This document shows, piece by piece, positions 1 to 10,768 of a stretch of 64,000 nt of DNA. Within the stretch, counting starts at the first letter, position 1, and each line of letters opens with the position of its first letter. Origin of the DNA: Amycolatopsis alkalitolerans (GTDB lineage: Bacteria > Actinomycetota > Actinomycetes > Mycobacteriales > Pseudonocardiaceae); contig NZ_VDFW01000015.1 of assembly GCF_006152065.1 (NCBI RefSeq), positions 91,588 through 155,587 of the forward strand, read 5' to 3'. Position numbers and translations under genes: made by a program. The notes under the pieces are model-generated. The model was given only the letters and a program-made list of their open reading frames with translations, was not told the origin of the DNA and made no database searches.

Positions 1-167
1 TGCCGCTGCTCCCGATCCCGCTGTTCGGGTTCGGCTACTACTGCCTGCGCCGCGTCCGCGCCGCGGGCGACGACGACCGCACCCTGCTCGTCTGGTTCTC
101 GCTGCTGATGGCGGGCCTGCTGGTGGGGTTCTGGATCCTCTCCGTGGCGGGGAACCACGTCGGCTGA
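1..167 (+). CDS. C-terminal end of a membrane protein (partial)
   Basis: The gene begins before the window; 54 codons remain, read from base 3 to a TGA at 165-167. The residues form a hydrophobic stretch (PLLPIPLFGFGYYCLRR), a charged loop (RAAGDDDR) and a second hydrophobic helix (LVWFSLLMAGLLVGFWIL), so two transmembrane segments with a short cytosolic-looking loop are visible. No family can be named from this tail. The codon pattern, with G or C in nearly every third position, supports real coding sequence. Confidence 0.6.
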   Translation, partial: PLLPIPLFGFGYYCLRRVRAAGDDDRTLLVWFSLLMAGLLVGFWILSVAGNHVG

Positions 168-229
168 CCAGCCTGTCGCTTTCCGTTAGCCGGTGGTTGC
201 GGAGAGTGGCGACTTCGACATCTCGCACA

Positions 230-367
230 ATGCGAACCGGCCAGGGGCCACGCGCGATCCGGCCCAGGAGGTCTTCCACGCAGCGGCAGTACCACTTCTA
301 CGCCGCCCTCCTCGTCGCCGGGCTGATCGGTGGCCTGCTGCTGATCTGGCTGCTCGCCGCCCGCTAG
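230..367 (+). CDS. Small single-span membrane protein (hypothetical)
   Basis: A 45-codon frame ends in one clear transmembrane helix (FYAALLVAGLIGGLLLIWLLAAR) that closes right at the stop. The ATG at 230 has no good ribosome site. A strong AGGAGGT lies inside the frame at 267-273, five bases before an ACG codon at 279, so the true product may be a peptide of about 29 residues beginning TQRQYHFYAALL with a rare ACG start. The end overlaps the oppositely oriented esterase gene by 4 bp. Function unknown; it may belong with the membrane protein just upstream. Confidence 0.4.
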   Translation: MRTGQGPRAIRPRRSSTQRQYHFYAALLVAGLIGGLLLIWLLAAR

Positions 368-1209
368 ACGTTCCGGCCCAGGAAGCCGATCACGCTCGGC
401 ACCACGGTCCGGTTGAACGAGTCCCCGTGCTTCCCGTGCGCGGTGTAGGCCACCGCCGGATGCGTCGCGGCCACGAACCGCTGCACACCACGGATGAACG
501 GATCCTCGGTGCCGCACCAGACACCGGTCGGCACAGCCTCCGTCGCGGAGAGGTGCTTCAGCGGGTCCTGCGAGGCCCAGTCGGCCGCGTCGCGGAAAGC
601 GTGCCGTGTCGCCATTTCTCCCCACGAAAGCATCAGCGCCGGTGCCAGCAGCGCCAGCGCGCGTACCGGCTGCCGCCGTTCGCCCCGCCGTCGCGCGTAG
701 AGCAGCCCGCCGAACCCGCCCATCGACATCCCCAGCACCCCGAACGGCGGCTCACCGAGCCCGCGCTGCCGCAGCCACCGCGGCACCTCCTCCAGGAGCA
801 TCGCCATCGGGTTGTCACCGGGATGGGCCTCGTGCCAGTAGTTGTCGCCACCGTCGACCGCGACCAGCCCGAACGGCGGCACCGCGCGACGCGCTGTCTG
901 GCGGGCCAGTTCGGCGAGCGTGCCGGTGGGCACGGCGGCCCGGGCACGGCCGTGCAACCCGTGCAGTACCAGCACCATCGGCAGGTTCGGGGCCGGTGAG
1001 GCCTCCGGCAGCAGAGTCACGAAATCGACCTGCCGGTTGCGCGCGGCCGACCACACCCGTTCGATGCTCGCGACACCGCGGTTGGCCACCCGGGTGACCC
1101 CAAGCGTATGCCGTGCTTCGGCCACCGCGCCCACGGCGAAAGCAGCCACGCTCAGCCCGGATGCGCCGGCGACGAGCATCGACCGGCGGCTGACACGGGG
1201 CCTGTTCAT
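364..1209 (-). CDS. Exported alpha/beta-hydrolase (esterase family, Tat signal)
   Basis: This 281-residue protein starts with a twin-arginine-like signal (SRRSMLVAGASGLSVAAFAVG), so it is probably exported folded. The mature part has an oxyanion motif HGLHG near residue 83 and a nucleophile elbow GMSMGG with Ser162. Asp236 (GTEDPF) and His261 (HGKHGDS) are likely triad partners. The layout resembles esterase D / mycolyltransferase-like carboxylesterases. It is transcribed in the same direction as fdhD, which starts upstream of it, with a 25 bp gap, so co-transcription is possible. Substrate is unknown. Confidence 0.8.
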   Translation of the reverse strand: MNRPRVSRRSMLVAGASGLSVAAFAVGAVAEARHTLGVTRVANRGVASIERVWSAARNRQVDFVTLLPEASPAPNLPMVLVLHGLHGRARAAVPTGTLAELARQTARRAVPPFGLVAVDGGDNYWHEAHPGDNPMAMLLEEVPRWLRQRGLGEPPFGVLGMSMGGFGGLLYARRRGERRQPVRALALLAPALMLSWGEMATRHAFRDAADWASQDPLKHLSATEAVPTGVWCGTEDPFIRGVQRFVAATHPAVAYTAHGKHGDSFNRTVVPSVIGFLGRNV

Positions 1210-1234
1210 CGCCGTTCCCAGGCGGTCTCCGGGC

Positions 1235-2071
1235 TCAGACCGCGACGGGCTCGAGCACCCGCTGCTCTCCGGTGTAGAGGTTCATGCTCGCGCCCCGCAG
1301 GAACCCGACGAGCGTCATCCCGTTCTCTTCGGCCAGTTCGACCGCGAGCGAGGACGGCGCGGAAACCGCTGCCAGCAACGGGATCCCGGCCATCGCGGCC
1401 TTCTGGACGAGCTCGAACGACGCCCTCCCGGACACCAGCAGCCCGACGTCGCTCAGCGGCACCCGGCCCTCCAGCAGCGCCCAGCCGAGCACCTTGTCCA
1501 CGGCGTTGTGCCGCCCGACGTCCTCCCGCACGGCCAGCAGCGTGCCGTCGGCGCGGAACAGGCCTGCCGCGTGCAGGCCGCCCGTGCTCGCGAACACCTT
1601 CTGCTTCTGCCGCAAGGTGTCCGGCAGCCCGGAAAGCACCTCGGGGGTGACCGAGAACCTCGACTGGCCGGGCGCGAACCGGGTCTTGAGTTTCACCGCG
1701 TCGAGCGCCGCCTTGCCGCACACCCCGCACGACGAAGTGGTGTAGAAGTTGCGTTCCACGCCGGTCTCCGGCGGCGCCACTCCTTCGGCGAGCGTCACGT
1801 CGAGCACGTTGTAGGTATTGCGGCCCTGATCGTCGACGCCGTCGCAGTAACGAGCGCCGTAGACGTCGGCCGCGGAGCCCACCACCCCTTCCGACAGCAG
1901 GAACCCGTGCGCGAGTTCGACGTCGTGCCCCGGGGTGCGCATCGTCACCACCAGCGCCTTCCCGCCGACCCGGATCTCCAGCGGTTCCTCGGCGGCGAGT
2001 GAGTCCGGGCGCCGCCGCTGCCCGCTCTCGGACAGCATCCGCACCGGTCGCCGCACGGTCACTCGGCCCAT
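1235..2071 (-). CDS. fdhD: Formate dehydrogenase accessory sulfurtransferase FdhD
   Basis: FdhD moves sulfur from IscS to the molybdenum (bis-MGD) cofactor and is needed for active formate dehydrogenase. The family signature is clear: Cys115 and Cys118 in SSCGVCGK, then [20 protein letters not shown] and [15 protein letters not shown]. The length of 278 residues is normal. I chose the ATG at 2071 because GGGAG lies upstream; a TTG at 2089 would add six residues. It diverges from the OFA transporter. The likely client is the FdhF-type enzyme at 5.6-7.9 kb. Confidence 0.95.
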   Translation of the reverse strand: MGRVTVRRPVRMLSESGQRRRPDSLAAEEPLEIRVGGKALVVTMRTPGHDVELAHGFLLSEGVVGSAADVYGARYCDGVDDQGRNTYNVLDVTLAEGVAPPETGVERNFYTTSSCGVCGKAALDAVKLKTRFAPGQSRFSVTPEVLSGLPDTLRQKQKVFASTGGLHAAGLFRADGTLLAVREDVGRHNAVDKVLGWALLEGRVPLSDVGLLVSGRASFELVQKAAMAGIPLLAAVSAPSSLAVELAEENGMTLVGFLRGASMNLYTGEQRVLEPVAV

Positions 2072-2180
2072 GATCCGCTCTCCCACCAACTCTGTCAGAA
2101 AGTTCCAAGGTTGGGTAATGCGCCGACAAACTTTCAGTAGTAGATTGCGCTCTCAACAACCAGCCTAGGGGAGCGCCACC
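2072..2180. promoter_or_regulatory. Divergent promoter region fdhD / OFA transporter
   Basis: The 109 bp between two divergent genes must hold both promoters. A TAGATT hexamer at 2141-2146 faces the transporter gene. An inverted repeat GAAAGTT (2098-2104) / AACTTTC (2129-2135), 24 bp apart, is a possible regulator site. No strong -35 element is obvious. Confidence 0.4.
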
Positions 2181-3548
2181 GTGGCCGTCACCTTTCTCGA
2201 CCGTTCCCGTACGGTCGCACCCGCGAACTGGAGCCGCTGGCTCATCCCACCTGCCGCACTGTCGGTGCACCTCGCCATCGGTCAAGTCTACGCGTGGAGC
2301 GTGTTCAAACCGCCGCTGGAAAAGGCGCTGCACCTGTCGGGCACGCTCAGCGCCCTGCCGTTCCAGCTCGGCATCGTGATGCTGGGCCTGTCCGCGGCGT
2401 TCGGCGGCACCCTGGTCGAGAAGAACGGCCCCCGCTGGGCGATGTTCGTCTCGATGAGCTGCTTCTCGGTCGGGTTCCTGGTCTCCGCGCTCGGCGCGAC
2501 GACCTCGCAGTACTGGCTCGTCGTCCTCGGTTACGGCGTCATCGGCGGGGTCGGGCTCGGGATCGGGTACATCTCGCCGGTCTCGACGCTCATCAAGTGG
2601 TTCCCGGACCGGCCGGGGATGGCGACCGGTATCGCGATCATGGGCTTCGGCGGTGGCGCGCTCATCGCCTCGCCGTGGTCGAGCCAGATGCTGCAGTCCT
2701 TCGGCGCCACCCCGGGCGGGATCGGCGCGTCGTTCCTGATCCACGGCCTGGCCTATGCCGCGTTCATGTCGCTGGGCGTGCTCCTGATCCGGGTGCCCGC
2801 CGACGGCTGGCGCCCCAAGGGCTGGGAACCGCCGGCCGCGGGCGGCAACTCGATGATCACCGCCGCGCAGGTCTCGGCCGCGAACGCGCTGAAGACCCCG
2901 CAGTTCTGGTGCCTGTGGATCGTGCTGTGCTTCAACGTCACCGCGGGTATCGGCATCCTGGAGAAGGCTTCGCCGATGATCACGGACTTCTTCCGGAACA
3001 CCGCGGTGCCGGTCGGCGCGGCGGCGGCCGCCGGGTTCGTGGGATTGCTGTCGCTGACGAACATGCTCGGCCGGTTCGTCTGGTCGTCCACTTCGGACTT
3101 CGTGGGGCGCAAGAACATCTACCGCGGCTACCTCGGTATCGGGGCGGTCCTGTACCTCGTCATCGCGCTCACCGGCAACTCGTCGAAGCTCGTCTTCATC
3201 CTCTGCGCGATGGTCATCCTTTCCTTCTACGGCGCGGGTTTCGCGACGCTGCCGGCGTACCTGAAGGACCTGTTCGGCACCTACCAGGTAGGCGCGATCC
3301 ACGGCCGCCTGCTCACCGCGTGGTCCGCCGCCGGCGTGGCCGGCCCGCTGATCGTCAACGCGATCGCCGACAGCCAGAAGCAGGCGGGGAAGCAGGGCCC
3401 GGACCCGTACACGACGTCGTTCTACATCATGATCGCGTTGCTGCTCCTCGGCTTCATCGCCAACGAGTTCGTGCGCCCGGTCAAGGCGAAACACCATGAA
3501 CCGGCCACCTCCCGGACCGGGGTGGCGGCCCGGAAGGAAGCGGCATGA
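2181..3548 (+). CDS. OFA family MFS transporter (oxalate/formate antiporter-like)
   Basis: A 455-residue major facilitator with about twelve membrane helices. The opening NWSRWLIPPAALSVHLAIGQVYAWSVF and the loop GYISPVSTLIKWFPDRPGMATG are typical of the oxalate:formate antiporter (OFA) group. The GTG start is preceded by GGGGAG. Its stop overlaps the start of a 38-residue membrane peptide (ATGA). Standing back to back with fdhD and 2 kb from a formate dehydrogenase-like gene, it may move formate or another small carboxylate; the substrate is inferred. Confidence 0.9.
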   Translation: MAVTFLDRSRTVAPANWSRWLIPPAALSVHLAIGQVYAWSVFKPPLEKALHLSGTLSALPFQLGIVMLGLSAAFGGTLVEKNGPRWAMFVSMSCFSVGFLVSALGATTSQYWLVVLGYGVIGGVGLGIGYISPVSTLIKWFPDRPGMATGIAIMGFGGGALIASPWSSQMLQSFGATPGGIGASFLIHGLAYAAFMSLGVLLIRVPADGWRPKGWEPPAAGGNSMITAAQVSAANALKTPQFWCLWIVLCFNVTAGIGILEKASPMITDFFRNTAVPVGAAAAAGFVGLLSLTNMLGRFVWSSTSDFVGRKNIYRGYLGIGAVLYLVIALTGNSSKLVFILCAMVILSFYGAGFATLPAYLKDLFGTYQVGAIHGRLLTAWSAAGVAGPLIVNAIADSQKQAGKQGPDPYTTSFYIMIALLLLGFIANEFVRPVKAKHHEPATSRTGVAARKEAA

Positions 3549-3661
3549 ACACCGGTCGGCGTCCCTGGCTGTTGACACTGGCCTGGCTGTGGGTCGGGCT
3601 GCCGTTCGCTTACGGCGTGTACGAACTGATCCTCAAGGTGATTCAGCTCTTCGGCGGCTGA
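3545..3661 (+). CDS. Small membrane companion of the OFA transporter
   Basis: This 38-residue peptide starts on the ATGA overlap with the transporter stop, so the two are translationally coupled. It is one amphipathic-ended transmembrane helix: a basic start (MNTGRRPW), then [28 protein letters not shown]. Short peptides of this type directly after OFA-like MFS genes are annotated as MFS transporter small subunits. A role in assembly or stability of the transporter is inferred. The last 19 bp overlap the end of the convergent GntR gene. Confidence 0.8.
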   Translation: MNTGRRPWLLTLAWLWVGLPFAYGVYELILKVIQLFGG

Positions 3662-4302
3662 GCGAGCCCTTCGAGCAGGGCCCGCCGCGCGGAGTGCACA
3701 TGCTCTTCGGCGGCGGCCCCGAGCCGATCGGTCTCGCCGGCGCGGATGAGTGTGGCCAGCTCGTGGTGCTCGCCCCAGGCGCGCGCCCGGTAACGTTCGC
3801 GGCCGACGCGGATGCGGTGCGACTGGAAGAGCCGCACCTGGGACCGCACGGCGTACCAGGCGTCGAGCAGGCGCCGGTTGCCGGCCGCGCGGTAGATGGC
3901 CTCGTGGAACTCCAGATCCAGCGCGAGTACCCGCGTCCCGTCGGTCTCCTTGGCCATCCGGTCGACCAGGTGATCCAGTTCGTCGAGCTGGCCGGCGGAC
4001 GCGCGTGCCGCCGCGCTTGTGGCGGCGAGCCGGTCGAGCGCGCCGCGGACGGCGTAGACCTCGTCGATGTCGGACTCGGTGAGCCCGATGACGTGCGTGC
4101 CCCGGTGCCACACGCTCTGCACGAGCCCTTCGCGTTCCAGCACCGCCAGCCCTTCGCGCACCGAGCCGCGGCTGACCTGCAGGGAGGCGGCGAGTTCGGC
4201 CTCGCGCAGCGCGCTGCCCGGGGCGAACCGCCCGGCGAAGATCTCGTCCCGGATCCGGTCGGCCGCTTCGTCGGCGAGGCCACGACGCTGCGCTGGCTGC
4301 AT
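3643..4302 (-). CDS. GntR family transcriptional regulator, FCD type
   Basis: The N-terminal winged helix ([48 protein letters not shown]) is followed by an all-helical FCD effector domain with His residues at [10 protein letters not shown] and EHHELA that usually bind a metal and a carboxylate ligand. The length is 219 residues from the ATG at 4302; a TTG at 4338 would place the operator inside the gene, so I prefer the ATG. It probably controls itself and the divergent VOC/SDR genes through the palindrome at 4304-4323, and perhaps the OFA genes that run into it. Confidence 0.9.
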   Translation of the reverse strand: MQPAQRRGLADEAADRIRDEIFAGRFAPGSALREAELAASLQVSRGSVREGLAVLEREGLVQSVWHRGTHVIGLTESDIDEVYAVRGALDRLAATSAAARASAGQLDELDHLVDRMAKETDGTRVLALDLEFHEAIYRAAGNRRLLDAWYAVRSQVRLFQSHRIRVGRERYRARAWGEHHELATLIRAGETDRLGAAAEEHVHSARRALLEGLAQPPKS

Positions 4303-4303
4303 G

Positions 4304-4323
4304 TCCGAATGTTGACATTCGGA
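4304..4323. promoter_or_regulatory. Perfect inverted repeat, probable GntR operator
   Basis: TCCGAATGTTGACATTCGGA has 8-bp arms that match exactly around a 4-base centre. It sits one base upstream of the regulator ATG and 47 bp before the divergent VOC gene, where autoregulation of both would be expected. Binding is inferred from position and symmetry. Confidence 0.75.
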
Positions 4324-4370
4324 GGTTACGAAGGTCAAGCTTGGAAACGATGACCTCGAAGGAGTTGCCG

Positions 4371-4790
4371 ATGACCCGCCCCGGTTTCCATCTCGCCATC
4401 CCGGTGGACGATCTGTCCCGTGCCCGCGAGTTCTACGGAGGAGTTCTCGGGTTGCCGGAGGGCCGGTCGGACACCCGCTGGGTCGACTGGAACTTCCACG
4501 GGCACCAGGTGGTGACGCATGTGGTTCCGGGTGCGCGCACCGAGTCCGGCCGCAACCCCGTTGACGGGCATGACGTGCCCGTCCCGCACTTCGGCCTGAT
4601 CCTGTCCATTGAGGACTTCCACGAGCTGGCCGGGAAGCTGCGCGCCGCCGGGACGGAGTTCGTCATCGAGCCATACCAGCGGTTCGCGGGCGGGCCGGGG
4701 GAGCAGTGGACGATGTTCCTGCACGATCCCGCCGGAAACGCCCTGGAGTTCAAGGCTTTCCGCGACGAGTCGCAGCTGTTCGCCAAATGA
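4371..4790 (+). CDS. VOC (glyoxalase/dioxygenase fold) protein
   Basis: This 139-residue protein has the two-module vicinal oxygen chelate fold: [27 protein letters not shown] at the start, HFGLIL in the middle and [15 protein letters not shown] at the end. His, His and Glu in these three blocks are likely metal ligands. The ATG at 4371 is set by AAGGAG six bases before it. The frame continues upstream without a ribosome site. It leads a unit with the SDR gene 44 bp downstream, facing away from GntR. The substrate is unknown. Confidence 0.85.
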   Translation: MTRPGFHLAIPVDDLSRAREFYGGVLGLPEGRSDTRWVDWNFHGHQVVTHVVPGARTESGRNPVDGHDVPVPHFGLILSIEDFHELAGKLRAAGTEFVIEPYQRFAGGPGEQWTMFLHDPAGNALEFKAFRDESQLFAK

Positions 4791-4834
4791 GCCACGGGGA
4801 GGCCCCGCGCGGCGGGCGTGACGGGGGAGGGTTT

Positions 4835-5620
4835 GTGCGGCAGGACCGAGCGGATGCGGGTGTCTCGCGAAGGCGCGGCGTTCTCGTCACCGGTGCGGCG
4901 TCCGGGCTGGGGCGAGCGGTCGCGCTCGCGTTCGCCGAGTGGGGCGACCGCGTGGCGGTGCACTACAACTCGAACCGAACCGAGGCCGAGGCGACGTTGA
5001 AGTCCTTGCCGGGCAACGGGCATGCCCTCATCCAGGGTGACATCACCGTGGCCGCGCGCGAGATCGCGGACACGGCCGAACAGGTGCTCGGCGGCGTGGA
5101 CGTGCTGGTGAACAACGCGGCGGTGGTGACCACGACCGCCACCGCGCACCCGCTCGCCGAGACGTCCTTCGAGCACTGGCAACAGATGTGGCGCGATTCG
5201 GTCGAGGTCAACCTGCTCGGTGCCGCCGACCTGACCTACTGGGTGGCGCGGCACATGATCGAGCGCGGCGCCGCGGGGCACGTCGTCAACGTCGGTTCGC
5301 GCGGGGCGTTCCGCGGTGAACCGGATCACCCGGCGTACGGCGCGACCAAGGCGGCGCTGCACTCGATGGGCCAGTCGCTCGCGGTTTCCCTCGCGCCGTA
5401 CGGGATCTCGGTCGCCTCGGTGGCGCCGGGATTCATCGCCACCGAACGCGTGGCCGACTGGCTCACCGGCGAGCGCGGAGCGGAACTCAGGGCGCAGAGC
5501 CCGTTCGGCCGGGTGGCCGAACCCCGCGAGATCGCCGCCGCCATCGTGCATCTCGCGGGCTCGCAATGGGCTTCCGGCGCCATCCTCGACCTGAACGGCG
5601 CCTCGTACCTGAGGACCTGA
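4835..5620 (+). CDS. Short-chain dehydrogenase/reductase (SDR)
   Basis: A classical 261-residue SDR. TGAASGLG near the start binds NAD(P); NNAA stabilises the fold; VGSRG carries the catalytic Ser and YGATK the Tyr-x-x-x-Lys pair. The C-terminal APGFIATERVADWL loop is usual. The GTG at 4835 follows a GGGGGAGGG stretch; upstream codons overlap the VOC gene in another frame and look non-coding. It follows the VOC gene and ends 4 bp from the convergent fdhF stop. A reductase for the same catabolic route as its neighbour is possible but unproved. Confidence 0.88.
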   Translation: MRQDRADAGVSRRRGVLVTGAASGLGRAVALAFAEWGDRVAVHYNSNRTEAEATLKSLPGNGHALIQGDITVAAREIADTAEQVLGGVDVLVNNAAVVTTTATAHPLAETSFEHWQQMWRDSVEVNLLGAADLTYWVARHMIERGAAGHVVNVGSRGAFRGEPDHPAYGATKAALHSMGQSLAVSLAPYGISVASVAPGFIATERVADWLTGERGAELRAQSPFGRVAEPREIAAAIVHLAGSQWASGAILDLNGASYLRT

Positions 5621-5624
5621 CCGC

Positions 5625-7928
<2,304 letters not shown>

Positions 7929-7932
7929 CTCG

Positions 7933-9330
7933 TCATTTTCCGGCCTCGAGCGGTTGCTGACGAACGTGGTCGCGTTTGAGGACCCGATCGGTGACCGTCA
8001 GGACGAACAGAATCGCCCCGACACCGAGCAGCGCCCACGCGAGGTGGTGCAGACCAGTGGACGTCGTCCGCTCGCCGAAACACAGCGCTATCAGGGTGGA
8101 TGAGACGATCGCGCCGAGGTACTGGGCAGTACGGAACAGTCCGCTGGCGGTGCCCATCTGGTCCGCGGGGGCCTGGCCGTAAAGCGCTGTTTGATTGGTC
8201 ACACTGGTCAGTCCCTGGCCGAGACCGAACACCGCGGCCATCGCGACGAGGGCGACGAGCCAGGTGTTCGAGCTCACGAAAGTCAGCAGCGCGGACCCGG
8301 CGAGCAGCGCGAGCGAGTTCGTGATCAGGCGGGCGCGCAGGCCGCTCGGCTTGGCGGAGGCGGCCGAGGCGACGACCGCCACCGCCGACATCGGCAACAG
8401 CAGCAAGCCCGCGTCCTCCTCGCTCAGCCCTCGTGCCGTTTCGAGCCACTGGACGTAACCGAACATGATCGAATACACGACGAGGAAGGCCAGCGCCTGG
8501 CGCAGGTAGGTGCGCACCAGCGGACCGTTGCCCGCGAGCATGCGCAGGTCGATGAACGGGCGCCGGGCGCGCAGTTCGAACCAGGTGAACCCGGCGCCCA
8601 GCACGGCGGCGACCCCGAGCAGGTACAGGTCGTCGAGCGCCGGTTCCATCACGAACAGCAGCACCGCGAGCAGGGTGACCGCGAACAGCGCGATGCCCGC
8701 GTAGTCGATGCGCTCGCGGGTGAGCGCCGCCGGATCGTCGCGCGGGACCCAGAACAGCGCCAGCAGCAGGGACGCGGCGCCGAGCGGGATGTTCACCGCG
8801 AAGATCGCCGGCCAGCCGAACAGCGCGATCAGCACGCCGCCGAGCGTCGGGCCGATCACCATGACCGTCTGGGAGGACATCGCGAGCACGGACAGGACTC
8901 GGCTCGGCACGCCCTGTCCCGCCGCGTCGGCGCGCTTTCGCAACACGGCCATCGCCGCCGGGAACCCCGCGCAGGTGCCGACCCCGAGCACCGCGCGGAC
9001 CGCGATCAGCCAGTCGAGCGAGAAGGCCAGCAGCCCGCCGATCCCGGCGAGCATCACGATCAGGGCGCCGACCAGCAGCACCCGCCGCGCGCCGAACCGG
9101 TCGACGAACAGGCCGATGACCGGCTGCCCGACCGCGGTGGCCAGGTACAGCGAAGTGATGAGCCACGCGGTCTGTTCCGGCCGGGCGCCGAACGCCTGCC
9201 CGATGGGCACCAGCGCGACCGCGATGAGGGTGGAGTTGATCGGGTTGAGCACGGCGCTCGCGATCAGCGGGCTGACCAGTTTCGGGGTGAAGACGGACCG
9301 GGTCGCGGTCTGCGTACTCGTAGTCACCAC
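7933..9330 (-). CDS. MFS transporter, DHA2-like drug exporter type
   Basis: A 465-residue permease with 12-14 hydrophobic segments. The N-terminal half has the antiporter motif A region (GLFVDRFGARRVLLVG) and a motif C-like stretch (SSQTVMVIGPTLGGVLIALFGW) typical of drug:proton antiporters. Start codons GTG GTG overlap the MarR stop in a GTGA arrangement, so translation is coupled to the regulator. Together with MarR this is a classic self-regulated efflux unit; fdhF has been added behind it. The exported compound is unknown. Confidence 0.88.
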   Translation of the reverse strand: MVTTSTQTATRSVFTPKLVSPLIASAVLNPINSTLIAVALVPIGQAFGARPEQTAWLITSLYLATAVGQPVIGLFVDRFGARRVLLVGALIVMLAGIGGLLAFSLDWLIAVRAVLGVGTCAGFPAAMAVLRKRADAAGQGVPSRVLSVLAMSSQTVMVIGPTLGGVLIALFGWPAIFAVNIPLGAASLLLALFWVPRDDPAALTRERIDYAGIALFAVTLLAVLLFVMEPALDDLYLLGVAAVLGAGFTWFELRARRPFIDLRMLAGNGPLVRTYLRQALAFLVVYSIMFGYVQWLETARGLSEEDAGLLLLPMSAVAVVASAASAKPSGLRARLITNSLALLAGSALLTFVSSNTWLVALVAMAAVFGLGQGLTSVTNQTALYGQAPADQMGTASGLFRTAQYLGAIVSSTLIALCFGERTTSTGLHHLAWALLGVGAILFVLTVTDRVLKRDHVRQQPLEAGK

Positions 9331-9767
9331 TCCCCGCTCTGCGCGACCCGCTCGAGGAGCGGGAGTGCCTGCTCGATTCGCTCGCGTTCGGCGGGGGTGA
9401 ACCGGGAAAGTGCCGTGGCGAGCCACTCCTCGCGGTGCTGGTGCACGCCCTGCACCGTCTTGCTGCCCAGACCGGACAGGGAGATCACGACGCGCCTGCC
9501 GTCGCGGGGGTCACGCGCGCGCTCGATATAGCCCAGTTCGTCCAGCGCGCCCAGGGTCGCCCCCATGGACTGCTGGCGGACGTGTTCGGCCGCCGCGAGC
9601 TGGGCCTGAGTCGCCGGACCTTTCCGGTGCAGCCGGGCGAGCACCGCGGACTGCGACGGGGTCAGCACGCCGGCGTTGTCCACCTGGCGCAACCGCCGGT
9701 GCAGGTGCCCGACCACCCCGCGCAGCGCGCCGGCCAGCCGAGCGGCTTCGTTCGGAACGCGAGTCAT
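9324..9767 (-). CDS. MarR family transcriptional regulator
   Basis: The protein of 147 residues has the MarR winged helix: LTPSQSAVLARLHRKGPATQAQLAAAEHVRQQSMGATLGALDELGYIERARDPRDGRRVVISLS, with the wing DPRDGRR. I take the ATG at 9767; a GTG two codons earlier is inside the palindrome. It probably represses its own operon with the MFS gene until a ligand binds. Its stop overlaps the exporter start. Confidence 0.92.
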   Translation of the reverse strand: MTRVPNEAARLAGALRGVVGHLHRRLRQVDNAGVLTPSQSAVLARLHRKGPATQAQLAAAEHVRQQSMGATLGALDELGYIERARDPRDGRRVVISLSGLGSKTVQGVHQHREEWLATALSRFTPAERERIEQALPLLERVAQSGEW

Positions 9768-9769
9768 AT

Positions 9770-9787
9770 GCACAGTCTAGACTGTGC
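9770..9787. promoter_or_regulatory. 18-bp perfect palindrome, probable MarR operator
   Basis: GCACAGTCTAGACTGTGC is its own reverse complement and touches the marR start codon. A second, imperfect half copy (CAGTCCAGACTGTGC) follows directly at 9787-9801. The pair would let two MarR dimers cover the promoter. Functional assignment is inferred from location. Confidence 0.8.
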
Positions 9788-9805
9788 AGTCCAGACTGTG
9801 CGACT

Positions 9806-10768
9806 TCAGTGGCAGTTGTCTCCGGTCGGCATGGGTTTGGCCGGGTCGAACCGGCCTGGTTCGGCGGAGAGCGACGCGGCGGTGACGTTCGTCTCACTGA
9901 ACTCCGGTGCGACGAGGCCGTTCTTGCTGGCCGCGCACGCGACGTCGGTGTTGTAGAAGTCGAGGTTGTCCAGCCAGAGGCCGCGGCTGGTGCTCCTCCA
10001 TCCCGATCCCGAACGCAGCACGTAGTCCGCCTGGACCCGGATGAAGGGTTCGAGGTCGGCCGGTCCGGTGATCAGGTGGCTGCCGGGGTCGAACGCGTAG
10101 GCGACGATGTAGTCCGCGTGGATGTCGAGTTCGCCCGCCTTCCCGGGGTGCACGGTGAGGCTGCCGTTCATCCGTGGTGGCACGGGAAGCAGGTGATAGC
10201 CGTCCGCGAAGCGCACCACGTAGCCGTCCGGGTGGGCATGCGCATCCGGTTGCTGGTCCGGAGCGAGTACGGCGACGTACTTGGCGGTGTCGTGCCGCTC
10301 GAGCACGTCGAGGTCCAGCGAGGAGAGCGCGATGGCCTGCTTGACCTGGTCCAGGGCGGAGCGCGTCTCCGCTGTCGCGGCCGATGGGAGGCGCAGGCCC
10401 GCGATGCCCTCGGCCCAGTTCTGGGCGGGAGTGTTGTCGAACGGGCGGGACAGGTCGACACGCGCGACGTCCGGCAGGTCCGTGGGTGCGGTCGTGGTCG
10501 GTGGGGCCGCATTCGCCGAGTCAGGCGCGTACTGCTCGGAGGCCGCCTTCCCCCATCGATACAGCCCGACGACGGCCGCGACGACCAGCACGGCGGCCAC
10601 CCCGAAGAACGACAGCCGCCTGCGTCTGCTCGCCCGGCGCCGGTCGCGGCGGAAGTCGACCCAGGCCTCCTTCTCGGCGTGCCGCTGCCAGTCCGGATCC
10701 ATCAGATCCGGATGGTTCTCGATCCCGTCGTCGTCCACCGTGTACCGCCTTGTCCGTTGATCTTGCAT
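9806..10768 (-). CDS. Single-span membrane protein with extracytoplasmic domain (hypothetical)
   Basis: The 320-residue protein has a charged cytosolic head with an acidic start and basic run (RRDRRRASRRRRLS), one transmembrane helix (FFGVAAVLVVAAVVGLYRWG) around residues 55-75, a Thr/Pro linker, and a soluble outer domain of about 220 residues. Two late cysteines (DVACAAS and DNCH at the end) could form a disulfide. No enzyme motif is visible and I do not recognise the family. It faces away from marR and stands alone. Confidence 0.75.
   Translation of the reverse strand: MQDQRTRRYTVDDDGIENHPDLMDPDWQRHAEKEAWVDFRRDRRRASRRRRLSFFGVAAVLVVAAVVGLYRWGKAASEQYAPDSANAAPPTTTAPTDLPDVARVDLSRPFDNTPAQNWAEGIAGLRLPSAATAETRSALDQVKQAIALSSLDLDVLERHDTAKYVAVLAPDQQPDAHAHPDGYVVRFADGYHLLPVPPRMNGSLTVHPGKAGELDIHADYIVAYAFDPGSHLITGPADLEPFIRVQADYVLRSGSGWRSTSRGLWLDNLDFYNTDVACAASKNGLVAPEFSETNVTAASLSAEPGRFDPAKPMPTGDNCH

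Noticed and set aside
1206..3578. Long minus-strand open frame of 790 codons over fdhD and the OFA gene
   Set aside because: It is a shadow of two well-supported genes in a GC-rich genome; the protein is Arg/Asp-rich without domain patterns.
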